From Brachyhypopomus gauderio (Eukaryota; Chordata; Actinopteri; Gymnotiformes; Hypopomidae), in the NCBI RefSeq assembly GCF_052324685.1, contig NC_135220.1, positions 12,153,139-12,217,138 of the forward strand: DNA of 64,000 bases. The letters are read 5' to 3'. The position numbers were made by a program, and so were the translations under genes. Shown in pieces: positions 37,952 through 50,500 of the stretch (positions are counted from its first letter, which is position 1; every line of letters starts with the position of its first letter). The notes beneath the pieces are model-generated. The model saw nothing but the letters and a program-made list of their open reading frames with translations. It did not search any database and was not told the origin of the DNA.

Positions 37952-38523
37952 GCGTGCGTGTGCGTGCGTGCGTGTGCGTGCGTGTGTGTGTGTGCGTGTG
38001 TGTAAAAGGCCATCACCTCTGGAGGGGTGAACTACCAGGACCAGCCGTGGCACTCGGACTGTTTCGTGTGCTGTATGTGTGAGAAGTCACTGGCAGGAAC
38101 ACGCTTCACGTCCCACCAGGAGAAGATCTACTGCGTGGACTGCTACAAGAGCAAAGTGGCCAAGAAATGCAACGGCTGCCACAATCCCATCACCGGTCAG
38201 TACAAACTCACCAGCCAGTACAGACAAAAAGGCACACACTCATGAGACAAACACGCATACACTCAAGCACCAACATGTGAAAAGCAACATTCAGACGAGG
38301 AGAAGCTGGTGAAGTCCAGTCCTCCTGTTTGACTTCATGCCTGTGCTTTGTGGTGCTCTCTACTGCAGGCTTTGGAAAAGCCACAAACGTGGTCAACTAC
38401 GAAGGAGGCTCTTGGCATGAATACTGTTTCAACTGCAAGAGGTGCTCATTAAACCTCTCCGAGAAGCACTTCATCTCCAAGAACGGAGACATGTACTGCA
38501 CCGACTGCTCCAAGAAACTGTAG
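35190..38523 (+). CDS. fhl1: Four and a half LIM domains protein 1
   Basis: LIM-only scaffold protein of muscle and other tissues, acting at the sarcomere, adhesions and nucleus. Coding exons: 35190..35345, 35457..35631, 37612..37781, 38009..38195, 38369..38523; 843 nt, 280 aa, exactly the length of mammalian FHL1. It starts [19 protein letters not shown] with an N-terminal half LIM (zinc ligands in C7xxC10 and CxxC), followed by four LIM domains at about 40-92, 101-153, 162-212 and 221-275, each with the CxxC...HxxC...CxxC...CxxC pattern ([48 protein letters not shown]). It ends TDCSKKL, like FHL1 (DCAKKL), whereas FHL2 ends differently. REDAPRC and AKHCAGC also fit FHL1. The intron before the fourth coding exon is a long GT repeat. 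Confidence 0.96.
35632..36245. repeat. About 28-31-bp minisatellite starting at the fhl1 35631 donor
   Basis: The array begins at the first intron base: ggcag|gtacagtagagcac. About 21 units of the type tacagtagagcacacagaac plus agagcagcag follow, several with an intact gcag|gtacagtag copy of the junction. Confidence 0.95.
36246..37611. other. Rest of the fhl1 intron between 35631 and 37612
   Basis: Unique-looking sequence with a short G run near 36513-36522; no exon or element recognised. Confidence 0.5.
37867..38003. repeat. Long (GT)n/(GCGT)n before fhl1 exon
   Basis: About 135 bp of GT repeat, then mixed GC/GT, ends five bases before the acceptor AG at 38007-38008. The 3' splice site is gtgtgtgtaaaag|gcc with no pyrimidine tract. 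Confidence 0.97.
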
Positions 38524-38769
38524 GACCGACCTGGAAGCCAGATGAGAAAGATCGGCCGAAGTAAATCGGCACGAAATATGAAAATATCCTTAAAAATATC
38601 CTGAAATTACCTGTATACTAAAGGCTTAGACTAAAGCTGCTTTTTGAAAGCAATGTGATCATTTATAGTTCGCCTGCCGTCCAGTCAAATCAGACATTGT
38701 AGCATTGCTAAAACTGCAGATGCATAACAGGGTTAGGGTAAATGAATTAAGTGATTAAGTAAAATGAGG

Positions 38770-38771
<2 letters not shown>

Positions 38772-38864
<93 letters not shown>
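38772..38864. repeat. (GT)n in the fhl1 3'UTR
   Basis: About 46 GT units, 250 bases after the stop codon and before the polyadenylation signal at 39193, so it should be transcribed as a (UG)n tract. Confidence 0.95.
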
Positions 38865-38867
<3 letters not shown>

Positions 38868-39192
38868 ACACGTGTATAGCTAATGAAGGACCACTGTCCA
38901 TAATGTCTCTGGAAACCTTGTGTACTTTAATTTTGAATATATCTCTCTGTATATAAGTATGTATGTGTTTTATACACACAGTTGTAAGACAACTTATAAC
39001 TCTTATGATGAGACTAATTACACTTTCTGTTCATTATTAACTCTTAAATGACAGTAAAATCATATTGATATACAGCAGAAATCCATGTAATTTAAAAGGG
39101 TTCTCCATGCATTGTGAGTTTGGCAATTTCATAATTGTGGAGTCACTTTAAGTAAATTTGTAATCATTTCAAAACTTGTCATATTGCAGCAA

Positions 39193-39198
39193 AATAAA
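39193..39198 (+). promoter_or_regulatory. fhl1: Polyadenylation signal, fhl1
   Basis: AATAAA in gcaaaataaaatctt, 670 bases after the stop; the first strong candidate downstream. Confidence 0.6.
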
Positions 39199-39433
39199 AT
39201 CTTATCATATATATTACAACTTTCTGCTTTAATAATTTTTTATATTGTGTTGCAAAATGCAACTAAAAGGAACGTGTGTTTGTGGGGGGTGATCCTGGAC
39301 ATTACTGTATTATGGGACAAAAGCGCCATCTAGTGTTGGAATGCTGGAAGCGTTAATCTAGTTTATGCCTAGTCCAGACATAAGGGTCATTTACTCTAGA
39401 CCAGATAGGCTGTTTGCAGTAAGTCTTGATGAC

Positions 39434-39592
39434 CAGAGGTGTTAATTCCAGGTTCAGAAAGTAAACATCCTCACCAGGATTTTGTTCAGGCTTCCTGGAT
39501 TGTGTTGATTCCACTAATCTTACCTGGATTGCAAGCTTGAGTAAAATCCTGGTGAGGACTTTTACTTTCTGAACCTGGAATTGACACCTCTG
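39434..39592. mobile_element. 159-bp hAT MITE (hairpin)
   Basis: Inverted ends starting CAGAGGTGT; the right arm reverse complements to CAGAGGTGTCAATTCCAGG, and pairing continues through ttcagaaagtaaa and tcctcaccagg. A perfect 8-bp duplication TTGATGAC flanks it (39426-39433 and 39593-39600). Confidence 0.93.
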
Positions 39593-39598
39593 TTGATG

Positions 39599-41039
39599 AC
39601 CTCAAAGATTGAGGAAATAGTAAATATAAGTCAAATATATTACTGCTGATTACATGACTCTCCCCCCCCCCCTCTCTCTCTCTCTCTCTGAATATAAGAG
39701 AGAGAATAGGAACTTTAGTTGTTGAAATCCTTAAACTACGTGAAGTTTCTGCAGCATTTAGAGTTTCATAATCTGAAAAACTGACAATTTGTATTAAAGC
39801 ACTAAATCACTGACACTGAAGATACTGCAACACTAAAAGTGCAACACTTGTTCTGTATTTGATCATCTCTGGTACACTACAGGCTAGCACTGGTTTAACA
39901 TATAAAACCAGGAACACTGGATTAACATATTCTAGCACTAGTTTAACATATTCCAAAACTAGGAAAATTGGATTAACATATTCTAGCACTAGTGTAACAT
40001 ATTATAAACAACACTGGTTTAACATATTCTAAAATGAGCAACTGAGTGAACATATATTATCACTGGTTTATAATTTATAACTCTGGACTAACCCTGGTAT
40101 AACATACTCTAAAACGGCCATGACACGTTCTAGCACTGTTCTAACATATTGAGCAAACAAACGTGAGAGTGAATTCAAACCGCATCACATTATTCATGCA
40201 GTACCACTCAGATATGGACATCATCCGAGTGACAGTAGTCTTGTAAACGTGTGTAGTGTAACCGAGAGGGCAGGAATGTGTGGACACAGCGGGTCCACCT
40301 GTAGCGCAGGTGGATGAGGGTGGAGCTCAGGGGCAGAACATCCCCATGAGGGAGCGAGTTCTTCATGTGCGGACACCATCCAGGTGGAGTCGACGTAGTG
40401 AGAGGTGAGTTCATTTCTTTCATTTGCTTGTTTGATTTTTTTTCTGAAATTTGAAACAGATCCAGACAAAATGTGTAATCTATTTGCACAAATATTTTTA
40501 TATTTAAGCAGTGTCTATCTGTCGGGTGGTACGTTATTTTTATTAGAACAGAATATGTATGGCACTTGTATTTGTGGTAAAGTTCCTTTTTAATGAACAA
40601 TGAAATAAAACTGCAAGTCATGCACACACAGTATGATAAAAATTGATATGCAGTATATAGAACTTCCAGTAAAATGTTAATTACTGTTAATTACTGTTAA
40701 TTAATTTAACACTAGTAAACCTTGACTACACGGCAGTTTTACTACCTGTGCAGTTCTCCCTGGTATCATCTAGAGATATATGTGACTGCCTTTTCGGGAT
40801 GTTGAATAACAAAGTTCATATTTGCACTGCGCTGTGAAACTGTTTACAAACAAGTTTTTCTTTGGCACCTAATGTTCAAAGTACGTACAGTTTAATTAAA
40901 TGAGTTACTCCACAGTGATCGTAAAATAAGAAACGCTGTCCAGACTGTAGGAGGTTTGGGATCGTTGGTGCATCATATTTACTCTTCTGTTTTATGAGGA
41001 TTTTTATTCTACAGTGATCATAAAGCAGGCTGGGCATCT
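39599..41039. other. Spacer between fhl1 and adgrg4
   Basis: Contains a CT microsatellite (about 39661-39690) and a degenerate array of tttaacatattctagcacta-like units at about 39880-40150. At 40208-40420 there is a minus-strand open stretch with G/C-rich third positions that I could not assign. The rest is AT-rich. Confidence 0.5.
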
Positions 41040-41047
41040 CTGTCTGA

Positions 41048-41318
41048 GCCCCTATGGCTGGCCCCTCCTCTCTGGGCCCCTCTCTCTGGACCCCTCTGTC
41101 TGGGCCCCTCTCTCTGGGCCCTCCTCTCTCTGGGCCCCCCTCTCTCTGGGCCCCTCTCTCTGGGCCCTCCTCTCTCTGGGCCCCTCTCTCTGGGCCCTCC
41201 TCTCTCTGGGCCCCTCTCTCTGGTCCCCCCTATCTCTGGGCCCCTCTTTCTGGGCCCCTCTCTCTGGGCCCCCCTCTCTTTGGACCCCCCTATCTCTGGA
41301 CCCCCCTCTCTGGACATA
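41048..41318. repeat. Pyrimidine-rich minisatellite upstream of adgrg4
   Basis: Units of the type ctctctgggcccctctctct, about 12-25 bp, repeated throughout. Open frames of Leu/Gly/Pro on plus and Arg/Gly/Glu on minus are artefacts. Confidence 0.93.
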
Positions 41319-41520
41319 ATTTCCCCTGATGACGAACCATTTCCGTGTTTCTTAGATTTAGCACTTTCCAGCTAATGGCAGCTAACAACTCACTCCTGAC
41401 TCTGTTGGTGTGCATACGGCATTCGTTTCACTTATCACTGTGATGACTTACAACATGACACGACTGCTGAAGTGTGAAAGGTGTGCGCAGGTTTAATGGA
41501 TTGTTTAATTTCCCTTTGAG

Positions 41521-44500
41521 ATGGAAAACGCCATGAGATATGTGCAGCTCTGTGTCATTCTCCTGAACCTACACCTGACGTTTGAAAAGCGTACAGGTAC
41601 CGATACACAACCATTTAAAACAGGTAATGATTTAAAAGACTTGATACTATATTTTCAAGACAAAAAAAATGTATGCATATTAATTTTAAGGTATTTCTTG
41701 TCTTTTTAAGATGGTAAGAGTTCTCAGCTATGAAAACCCCTTAATGATCAAGTTAATCAGGTTTATAACCCGCTGTTTGATGTGTGTGTGTGTGTGTGTG
41801 TGTGTGTGGTATCTTGCCCTCCAGCTCCGGCAGGTCTGTGGGGTAGGAAGGTGGTCCTGCAACACGCTAACTGCCAGTACTGGAGTCTCAGGCCTGAATA
41901 CGCTCTACCCGCCCTGCAGGACTTCAGTGTGTGCGTGAACGTGCAGAGGACCATCAATAACTCTGTGTGGACGGCCTTCATGTACCGCCAGCCCAACGGG
42001 GGCCGGGTGGAGCTGGGGCTCGGGGGCCGCGGGGGACTCCTGGACGTCTGGCTGTTCGGGAGGAACTGGTCCCCGACAGACATGCTGACCGTGGGCCGCT
42101 GGCATTCCATCTGCATCAGCTGGTCAGGTTCCCGGCACCAGGCCCACATCAACATCGACGGCAGGGTTATCAACATCACCCAGGCAGGAGACCGGTCCTG
42201 GCCCTGGGACATCTGCTGTCTGGCCCCTGCAGGCTCCCTTACACTGGGGGCTGCCCATTACTTTGTGGACGGGACGATGCAGGTGGAGAGCGGCACCAAC
42301 CTACAGGGCAGCATAACTCTGTTCAGGGTGTGGGGCAGAGCACACGTCTCCACCCAAACCTGCGCAGATGGAGACGTTCTCCAGTGGCATAGTCGAGTCT
42401 GGCAGACAAATATCAACTGCCAGCCTGTGAGAGATGAGACGTTAAAGTGTGGTGAGGCCCTTAAACACACAATCGCGCATGCACGCACACGCACGCACAC
42501 ACACGCACACGCACACACACACGCACAAGCACACACATTCAGGCATGAACTTTACCGTAAGTGTATATATAGTACAGCATTTAGAGGAGCTCACACTTTA
42601 AGAGTCAGTTCTGTGCTGCAGTGACCCAGGTTTGACTTTCAATGTTCTGTTGAAACACCCCACCCCACGCCACCCCCCCCCAACCCCCCCCCCCCCCCCC
42701 CCAACCCCCCCACCCCCCCAACCCCCCACCCCCCCCAACCCCCCACCCCCCGCAAGGCTTTACAACAAAATCATTTAATAGGCTTTCACTCAAAACTGAT
42801 CTTAATTAGACAGTATATTCATTTTCAACCCTCTCCTCTCCTCTGGCAGCCTGGTCACTGTACGAGGTAAAGATGCAGTTCTTCATCTGTTGGTTCACTG
42901 GAAACCCGGCAAACAGTAACAGTGCCCAAGAGATTACACAGCACTGGGTGAGATCCTATCAGATTACACATCACTGGGTGAGAGCCTATCAGATTACACA
43001 GTACTGGGTGAGATCCTATCAGATTACACATCACTGGGTGAGAGCCTATCAGATTACACAGCACTGGGTGAGATCCTATCAGATTACACATCACTGGGTG
43101 AGAGCCTATCAGATTACACAGTACTGGGTGAGATCCTATCAGATTACACATCACTGGGTGAGAGCCTATCAGATTACACAGCACTGGGTGAGATCCTATC
43201 AGATTACACATCAGTGGGTGAGAGCCTATCAGATTACATAGCACTGGGTGAGATCCTATCAGATTACACATCAGTGGATGAGAGCCTATCAGATTACACA
43301 TCACTGAATGAGATCCTATCAGATTACACATCACTGGGTGAGAGCCTATCAGATTACACATCACTGGGTGAGAGCCTATCAGATTACACATCATTGGGTG
43401 AGAGCCTATAAGGATGCTTTAATCACAGCCATAACTGTAGTCAAATGTTGATGAGTATTTGTAAAATCAGGCCAGTTTACATGTTCTGCATTTTGTTTTC
43501 CATTTCTAAGTTAAAAGAAAAGCTCCCCATCTACATATATGTGGGCACAGTTACCGTGTCCATGTTAGAAAGGTAGGTCACTTAGAACTGCTACAACAGT
43601 GCTACATCTGTACTACATCTGTACTACATCTATACTACATCTATACTACATCTATACTACATCTGTTTTCCTTTGCAGTTCTGCTGAATCCCATGGCGAC
43701 ACAGGAAATGTGAGTGAGCACTCAACACCTTTAGTTCTGCAGCAGGTACATACTGAGTGTGAAACCTTTCATGAGCTGAAGCAACACTCCCTCTGTTGTG
43801 TCAGGGCAAACGGGGCCTGAAGCTCTGCTCCAGATTCAGCCGGTGAGCTCATGCAGCTTTCTCAAAACTGTTGAGTTACAAGATCACCTGAAAAACAGTT
43901 TCCAAACACATTAGAATACAATCGGAATGAAACAGCACAGGTGAAAGAGAAACTCTTAAAACTCTTTTGGATTCAGCACAAAAAAATACATAATAAACAG
44001 TTGACCAGTGTTAGTGATGACCATGAACATGGATGAATGATATAAATGATGAACTACATGATCATGTGTTGATGGCCTCTGTAGGTTTGATGGTTTGGCT
44101 CGGCTCAGGGTGATCCCCTACAGTGATGCTGCATTTATCCAGGACATGGTTTTTAATATACTCAAGGAGGGATATCGCTCATATGATTACAGCCTGCACG
44201 TGTATGAGGACATCTTACATCTTTATCCTACAGGTAAGGCCCCATAATAACCACCACTAAACCATTATCACTATACCAGTACCAGTACTGCTATTACTGC
44301 ACCAGTACATCTGTATCATTAAACCAGTACAACTACACCAGTACCTCTACCACTATTAATAATAATACTACAACAGTACCAGTTCACACCAGCACCATGC
44401 CAGTATCACAATTCCAGTATACAACACCCATATACCATTGCACCAGTACCACTACACCAGGTACCACTACACTAGTACCACTACACCAGTACCACTACAC

Positions 44501-47500
44501 TGGTACCAGGTGTAAGTAATCACAGCATTGGGGCCTTGATCACCCAAGGAGATGATCATAAATTAAAATAATAATAATTTTTAAAAGACCCTTCATCCTG
44601 CTTCTGTAACGACGTGAATAAACACAGAGAAGCTAGTGATCCAAACACCAGAGGCTCTTAATTTTGTCCTGCTGATACAGATATTACTGTACCACTATGC
44701 CATTAACTCTAATGATGCTAATAAAACTGGTTTACGTACAAATAACTAAACCAACGTACCTGTATACAAACCAAATTATGTACAAAGTAGTATAACAGAA
44801 CACTTCAGAACCACTATTCCAGATCCCACTACCCCAATATACTACACAAGTATACGACTACACAAGCACCAGTAAACCTGCACAAAACCAGTACCTCTTT
44901 AAAACAGTCCCTCTATGCCAGCACTATACTCATACTGTTACTCTGACTAATCTGATTAATAAACCAGTATGATTACTCCAGTACCATGACACCAACTCCT
45001 GTGTTGTCTCCTGTATTATCACTTGTGAAACCTCCTGTACGTCCCCGTCTCATGTCTCCACTCTGTCCTCTCACTCGATAACCTCAGAAGATATGCTCCA
45101 AAGTCACATAGTGAGGGGACATGGACTCATAAAGAGTCAGATGAGGGGGAAAGGGGGACAGGTGTGTGTCAAGTCATGTCAGATTGATTTATATAGTGCT
45201 TTTCACAGCATGAGTAATCACAGTGCAGCTTTACAAGTGATTGGGTTCAGATCCCTAATGAGCAAAAAGTCCTTGGGCAGGATTTAAGAAGAAGCCTTGA
45301 GAGATGAAGATTCAAGAGGGAAGTCTTCCTCTTTGAGTAGCTGAGCTTGAACCATTGGGGGTTGGCTGTGGGGTATGGCAGATTGGCAGAACATTTATTG
45401 TGATATATTGTGTCTGTGTTATCATCTATGATTCTCTGTGACTCTATGTCTTTTTGTCCTTAGACTGGACTGAAATTGTTCCTCAGTCAACTCCAACCAG
45501 CACAGCCCTCATAACAACTGACACAACCGCATCAACCACCAGCACAGCCCTCATAACAACTGACACAACCGCATCAACCACCAGCACAGCCCTCATAACA
45601 ACTGACACAACCGCATCAACCACCAGCACAGCCCTCATAACAACTGACACAACCGCATCAACCACCAGCACAACGCTCTTAACAACAGACACAACCACAT
45701 CATCCACCAGCACAGCCCTCATAACAACTGACACAACCGCATCAACCACCAGCACAGCCCTCATAACAACTGACACAACCACATCAACCACCAGCACAGC
45801 CCTCATAACAACTGACACAACCACATCAACCACTAGCACAGCCCTCATAACAACTGACACAACCACATCAATCACCAGCACAACCCTCATACCAACTGAC
45901 CCAACCACAAGATCAACTATAACAACTCCTGAGGAAACAGGTTAGCAGTTTAATGATGCCATTTAAAATATAATAAAATAGTACAATGTACAAAGAACTA
46001 CAGTAAACTACTAAGTACAGAGAAGTACACCAGTACTATTATGACAGTACACCAGAACAACACATGCATATCTAATAATAACATCCTTCATAGTCTTCAT
46101 CAGGGTTTTATGTTTACAGAACAGCGTTCTAGTTATTTCTACAATGGAAATATACAGTGTTTAAAGTGTTCCTGTTATGCAGTGCTGCATTTTGTGATAC
46201 TCACAGTGCAGTTTTTCACTGTTCTTTCAATACAGACAGTTTTTTCAAGGTCAGTATGACATTAACCCTCAAAGGATCAGACAGGGACCCAGAGAGCACT
46301 GTGCAGTCATGGGTAAGAAAGAACAACCAACTAAGTGAGACTCCGTATGCAATACCCATACAGATCAAATAAAGGTGTGAAACAGGGATTTATCTTGGAA
46401 TACGGTAATCTGTCTGCAGCTGTATGGGACTCTGTCCAGCAAAGGAATATTGGTGTTGAACTTCCGAATGACAGCCCCCAAAACAAGAACACTGTGGTGA
46501 GTACTGATCCCAACACAAGATGTAGCTGCTCCACTGGTTCTAGCCCACACAGAGGTGTGTAGTACTGGTTCTGGCCCAGACATAGACGTGTGATAGTGGT
46601 TCTGGCCCTCACCGGCTGAGTCTGTGTTGTTTTATTCTATTGTGTCTTGCAGTTTGGAAGAATGCAGTGATAAAACCAGAATGGTAAGAGTTCAGCTCAG
46701 TGCTAGTGGGATGGATTTCATACACGTGTTGTTCTTCCTTTGCAAGTTTTCTTGTGAGTCACAGTAACCGCTAGACTTTTATTTTCCTTGCAGTCTGCTT
46801 TCGCCTCAGAAGAAAGGTGAGGAAACTCACAACATAACATTATGTAGACAAGTGAAAGGAAAACGACAAACCAACACAGCTGGAATGGCGTTTTTAAAAC
46901 AAGACTGTACACAGTGGTTGAACTGAACAGCCTGACGAGCATCTTCTCCTTCTCCCAGCTGCAGCTGTGCATTTCAGACACATGTGCCCAAGTGCTCTAA
47001 TATAGATGAGACCCAGAGGCAGATCCAGGACCTGCTGGCCCAGCCGTACAGCAATGGCACACTGAGTCTGGGGACTGATCCAGCCAACATTCTCATATCA
47101 CACATACGTAAGTACACTTTGGCTTACTAAGAATGATTGACTAACTTCTTGTATTGGTAGATTTGTACAAAAATGAACTCCATAATTTATTATTGCCTTT
47201 AATGCCATAAACCTACCTCTGTGTCTCTGTCTGTGCCATAAATCTGCTTATGAGTCTCTGTGCCTATGTGTCTAGGTACTTCTGTTTCTCTATGCATATG
47301 TCTCTGTTCATCTATGTCTCTGGCTGTGTGATTGTGTCTCTGTGTCTGTCTCTGTGTGCTTCTGTCTCTCTGTGCTTCTGTCTCTCTGTGCCTCTGTCTC
47401 TCTGTGCCTCTGTCTCTCTGTTTAAGTCTCTGATCTTCTATGTCTCTGGGCTTCTGTGCCACTGTGTATCCGCATGACTGTGGATCTGTGTTGCTGTGTA

Positions 47501-50500
47501 TTGGTGTCACTATGTATTTGTATCACTGTGTGTATGTGTCTCTGTGCCACTGTGTCTCTGTGGTTTGTGGTCTTTCCTTATAGAAATGATGAATAGACCT
47601 AAAGGAAATGATGAATAAACTTAAATGAAAGCTATTTAAAAGAACGCAAACCTTTTCTGGCTGAAATTTCATGATCCATAATGACCCATGATCTTAATAA
47701 CGTAGAAGCTGTGTGTGTGCATGCGTGTGTGTGTGTGTGTGTGTGTTTTCTGGGAAGAACCTGGGCTTTGTCCACAGCACACTCAGCAGACACGGAAAGG
47801 CCTTTACATCTGGCCCAAGACTCCAGCCCAGTGGGTCCAAGAACAACCATGTGAGGGAGACCCAGATCACACAGCATCACGCACATGGTAGGGGTTCACT
47901 AATCAGAGCATCACACACATGGTAGGGGTTCACTAATCAGAACATCACACACATGGTAGGGGTTCACTAATCAGAACATCACACACATGGTAGGGGTTCA
48001 CTAATCAGAGCATCACACACATGGTAGGGGTTCACTAATCAGAGCATCACACACATGGTAGGGGTTCACTAATCAGAGCATCACACATGATGGCTTCAAT
48101 ATCACTTCCAATAAAAATGGGAATTCTTTGTGTTGGAATATGTATACTATTACACTACAATCCTTTCGTATTATATTTATATTTAATGCAATACAGATAG
48201 GCTAATAAAGTTGTAACATGTGTTTGTCATTCTCATTTTCACTGCACTGTGTGCTTTCAAATACTGTGGTCATTCAAAGATAGCTGGACTCATCGGTAAT
48301 AGCTGCACTCCTCAGTAAATAGATTATGAGCATTATATATTTGATTGCAGATGTTCTAGTATTTGCCATGTGAAGTCTAATGACTCATTAATAATGTGAT
48401 CATGGCCTTCAGTCCTCCATGTAATCAGTGACAGGCAGCACTGTGTTGACCCATAAACCTGCTCACATGTGCTTTCTGTTTGAATCTCTGTCATCTGTCA
48501 TAAACCAATTTGTCAAAGACAGGCTTAAGATAGCAGGACGCCTGCCTAATTCATTTGCTGGTTAGTTTTATAGCAGATGCTGGGTGGAGTACTGTTTGTC
48601 TCAAACTAATATAAAGAGAGTGAACTCTGCAGAATCTGAACACAGTATTGCATTTAACAAACCCATTGATTATACAGTATATCAAAAAATAATTGTCAAA
48701 TCATGGGATAAGTTACATCGGAGCATCTGAATATGTGCTACAGGTTGGGATTACTGCATTTTAACCCAGCAAGACTAATCTTATGTTCACTGTGTGCAGT
48801 TCACTGGGAGCTGTGACTAACCAAGCAGCCTGGCTTCCTCAAGATCTACAGCAGTGTCCCAGAGTGCTGTGCACTATATCAGACCTGGGCAAGATTGAAG
48901 TTACAACAGGTGAATCGTTTTGAGCTTCTGTGTTGGATAGTTACTCTTTCAGAATCTGGCTAGATTTGAGCAGACATCCAAACACCTTGTACCCATGACA
49001 CACCAGACCTGATTAGAATAGAGACAGAACTGAACCAAAGAAAATGAAACATCCCTGTGTGAGTGGGTATGGGAGGGAGCATGTGACTGATGCCCTGCTG
49101 ACTACACTCTGCAGACACTGCTGAAGATGTGGTGCTGATGTTGGTGGACATGCAGAGAGAGCAGGCAGTCCTGGACCCCCGCGAGCTGCAGGTGGTGCTC
49201 ACCACCCTGGAGGCTGTGCTCAAAGCCAGCGTGGTCACCCCAGCGCTTGGCGAGGTCGTCCTCAACATCACCGCAGACATCTTGGACTCACAGAGCAACT
49301 TGCAACCCTTCACCAATACGTGAGCATAATGCTACAAGAAGCAGAATTAGCAAGAAAATTCCAATTATATTACTGACAATTTCTATATTGCTACCAAGTT
49401 TCCAGATTGTTCCACAATTCAATAAGCTGTTTTAAAGTGTGCACAGACATGTACGTATGTATGCTTGTATAATTTGTAAATGAGTATTTTATGCTCATGC
49501 AGTATGTCCTCCTTTATGCAGCATTCTGAACATCACAGAGATGGTTGGAGACAGAATGTCTGACTTCAGTGGAAGTTCCCTGAGTTTAGTGGCTCGAAGT
49601 TTAGCATTGTCTGTGGTCAAGATCGACCAAACCAACTTCTACAATCTTACATTTGGGGTTAGCTCGATGAGCAATGGCCCCTACCCAGAGGTACACAGGT
49701 GTACATTACCACCATGCCGGCAGGCGATTTAAAGCATTGTTTTTATTTGCTTGTTTATTTGTCTGTTTAGTTTTTGTTTTGCCCTTGATACCATATGATA
49801 CAACATGATTTGAAGGGACACGTTCGAGATTTCGAGCAGTCTGCTGGGTGTTGGCGTGACTTGGGTCATGTGGTGTGTTGTTGTGTGTTGTTGGTGAAGG
49901 TGTACGTCAACCAGCAGGTCTTTGAAGGCACCGTGGCATTCATCTCCCTTCCTGCCACACTGCACTCCAGTCTCCCATCAGACAGCCGCACCAGTCCCCG
50001 CATCCAGTTCCAGTTCTACGGAGCTCCAGCACTCTTTAACGTTGAGTGTATTTCTTTATGTACCTGTCTGAAACTGTGTCCATGTATTTCGTTTCTGGGT
50101 AAGACTGTGAATGGAGTAGGAAAAAAATAAAGAAATCGATTGTGATTACAACTTGCGCTCAATTTTATGCAAACTGATACTGTTTCATTCAGGACAATCA
50201 GAAAGGAAAAACCCTGAACACATATGTGGTGTCTGCAAGTGTAATTAATGCCACAGAGCCAATCAAAGACCTGAAGGAGCCTGTGGTAGTCACTTTGCAC
50301 CATCTAGACACAAACATAGTGAGTACAATCTGCCTCCTTAAAAAGCCACTGATTTGATTAAGCTGTTGACATCATTCCTAACTTGACATCATTCCTAACT
50401 TTCTGACAGCTTGGAAAAGGTGTTCATTGTGTGTACTGGAATTTCAATAAGAATGGTAAGTCAGTACAATCTCTTACAATCTCTTCACTTAGGTACAGTT

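Noticed and set aside
35190-38523. FHL2 or FHL3 instead of FHL1
   Set aside because: DCSKKL at the end, REDAPRC and the 280-aa length fit FHL1, as does the position next to slc9a6.
42855-43394. Minus-strand ORF of [10 protein letters not shown] repeats
   Set aside because: 30-bp minisatellite.
43680-43711. Extra adgrg4 exon (ttctgctgaatcccatggcg ... aat|gtgag)
   Set aside because: It has good splice sites but its phase does not fit between the neighbouring exons, which already join in frame.
45483-45908. Minus-strand Val-rich ORF
   Set aside because: Antisense of the Thr-rich coding repeat of adgrg4.
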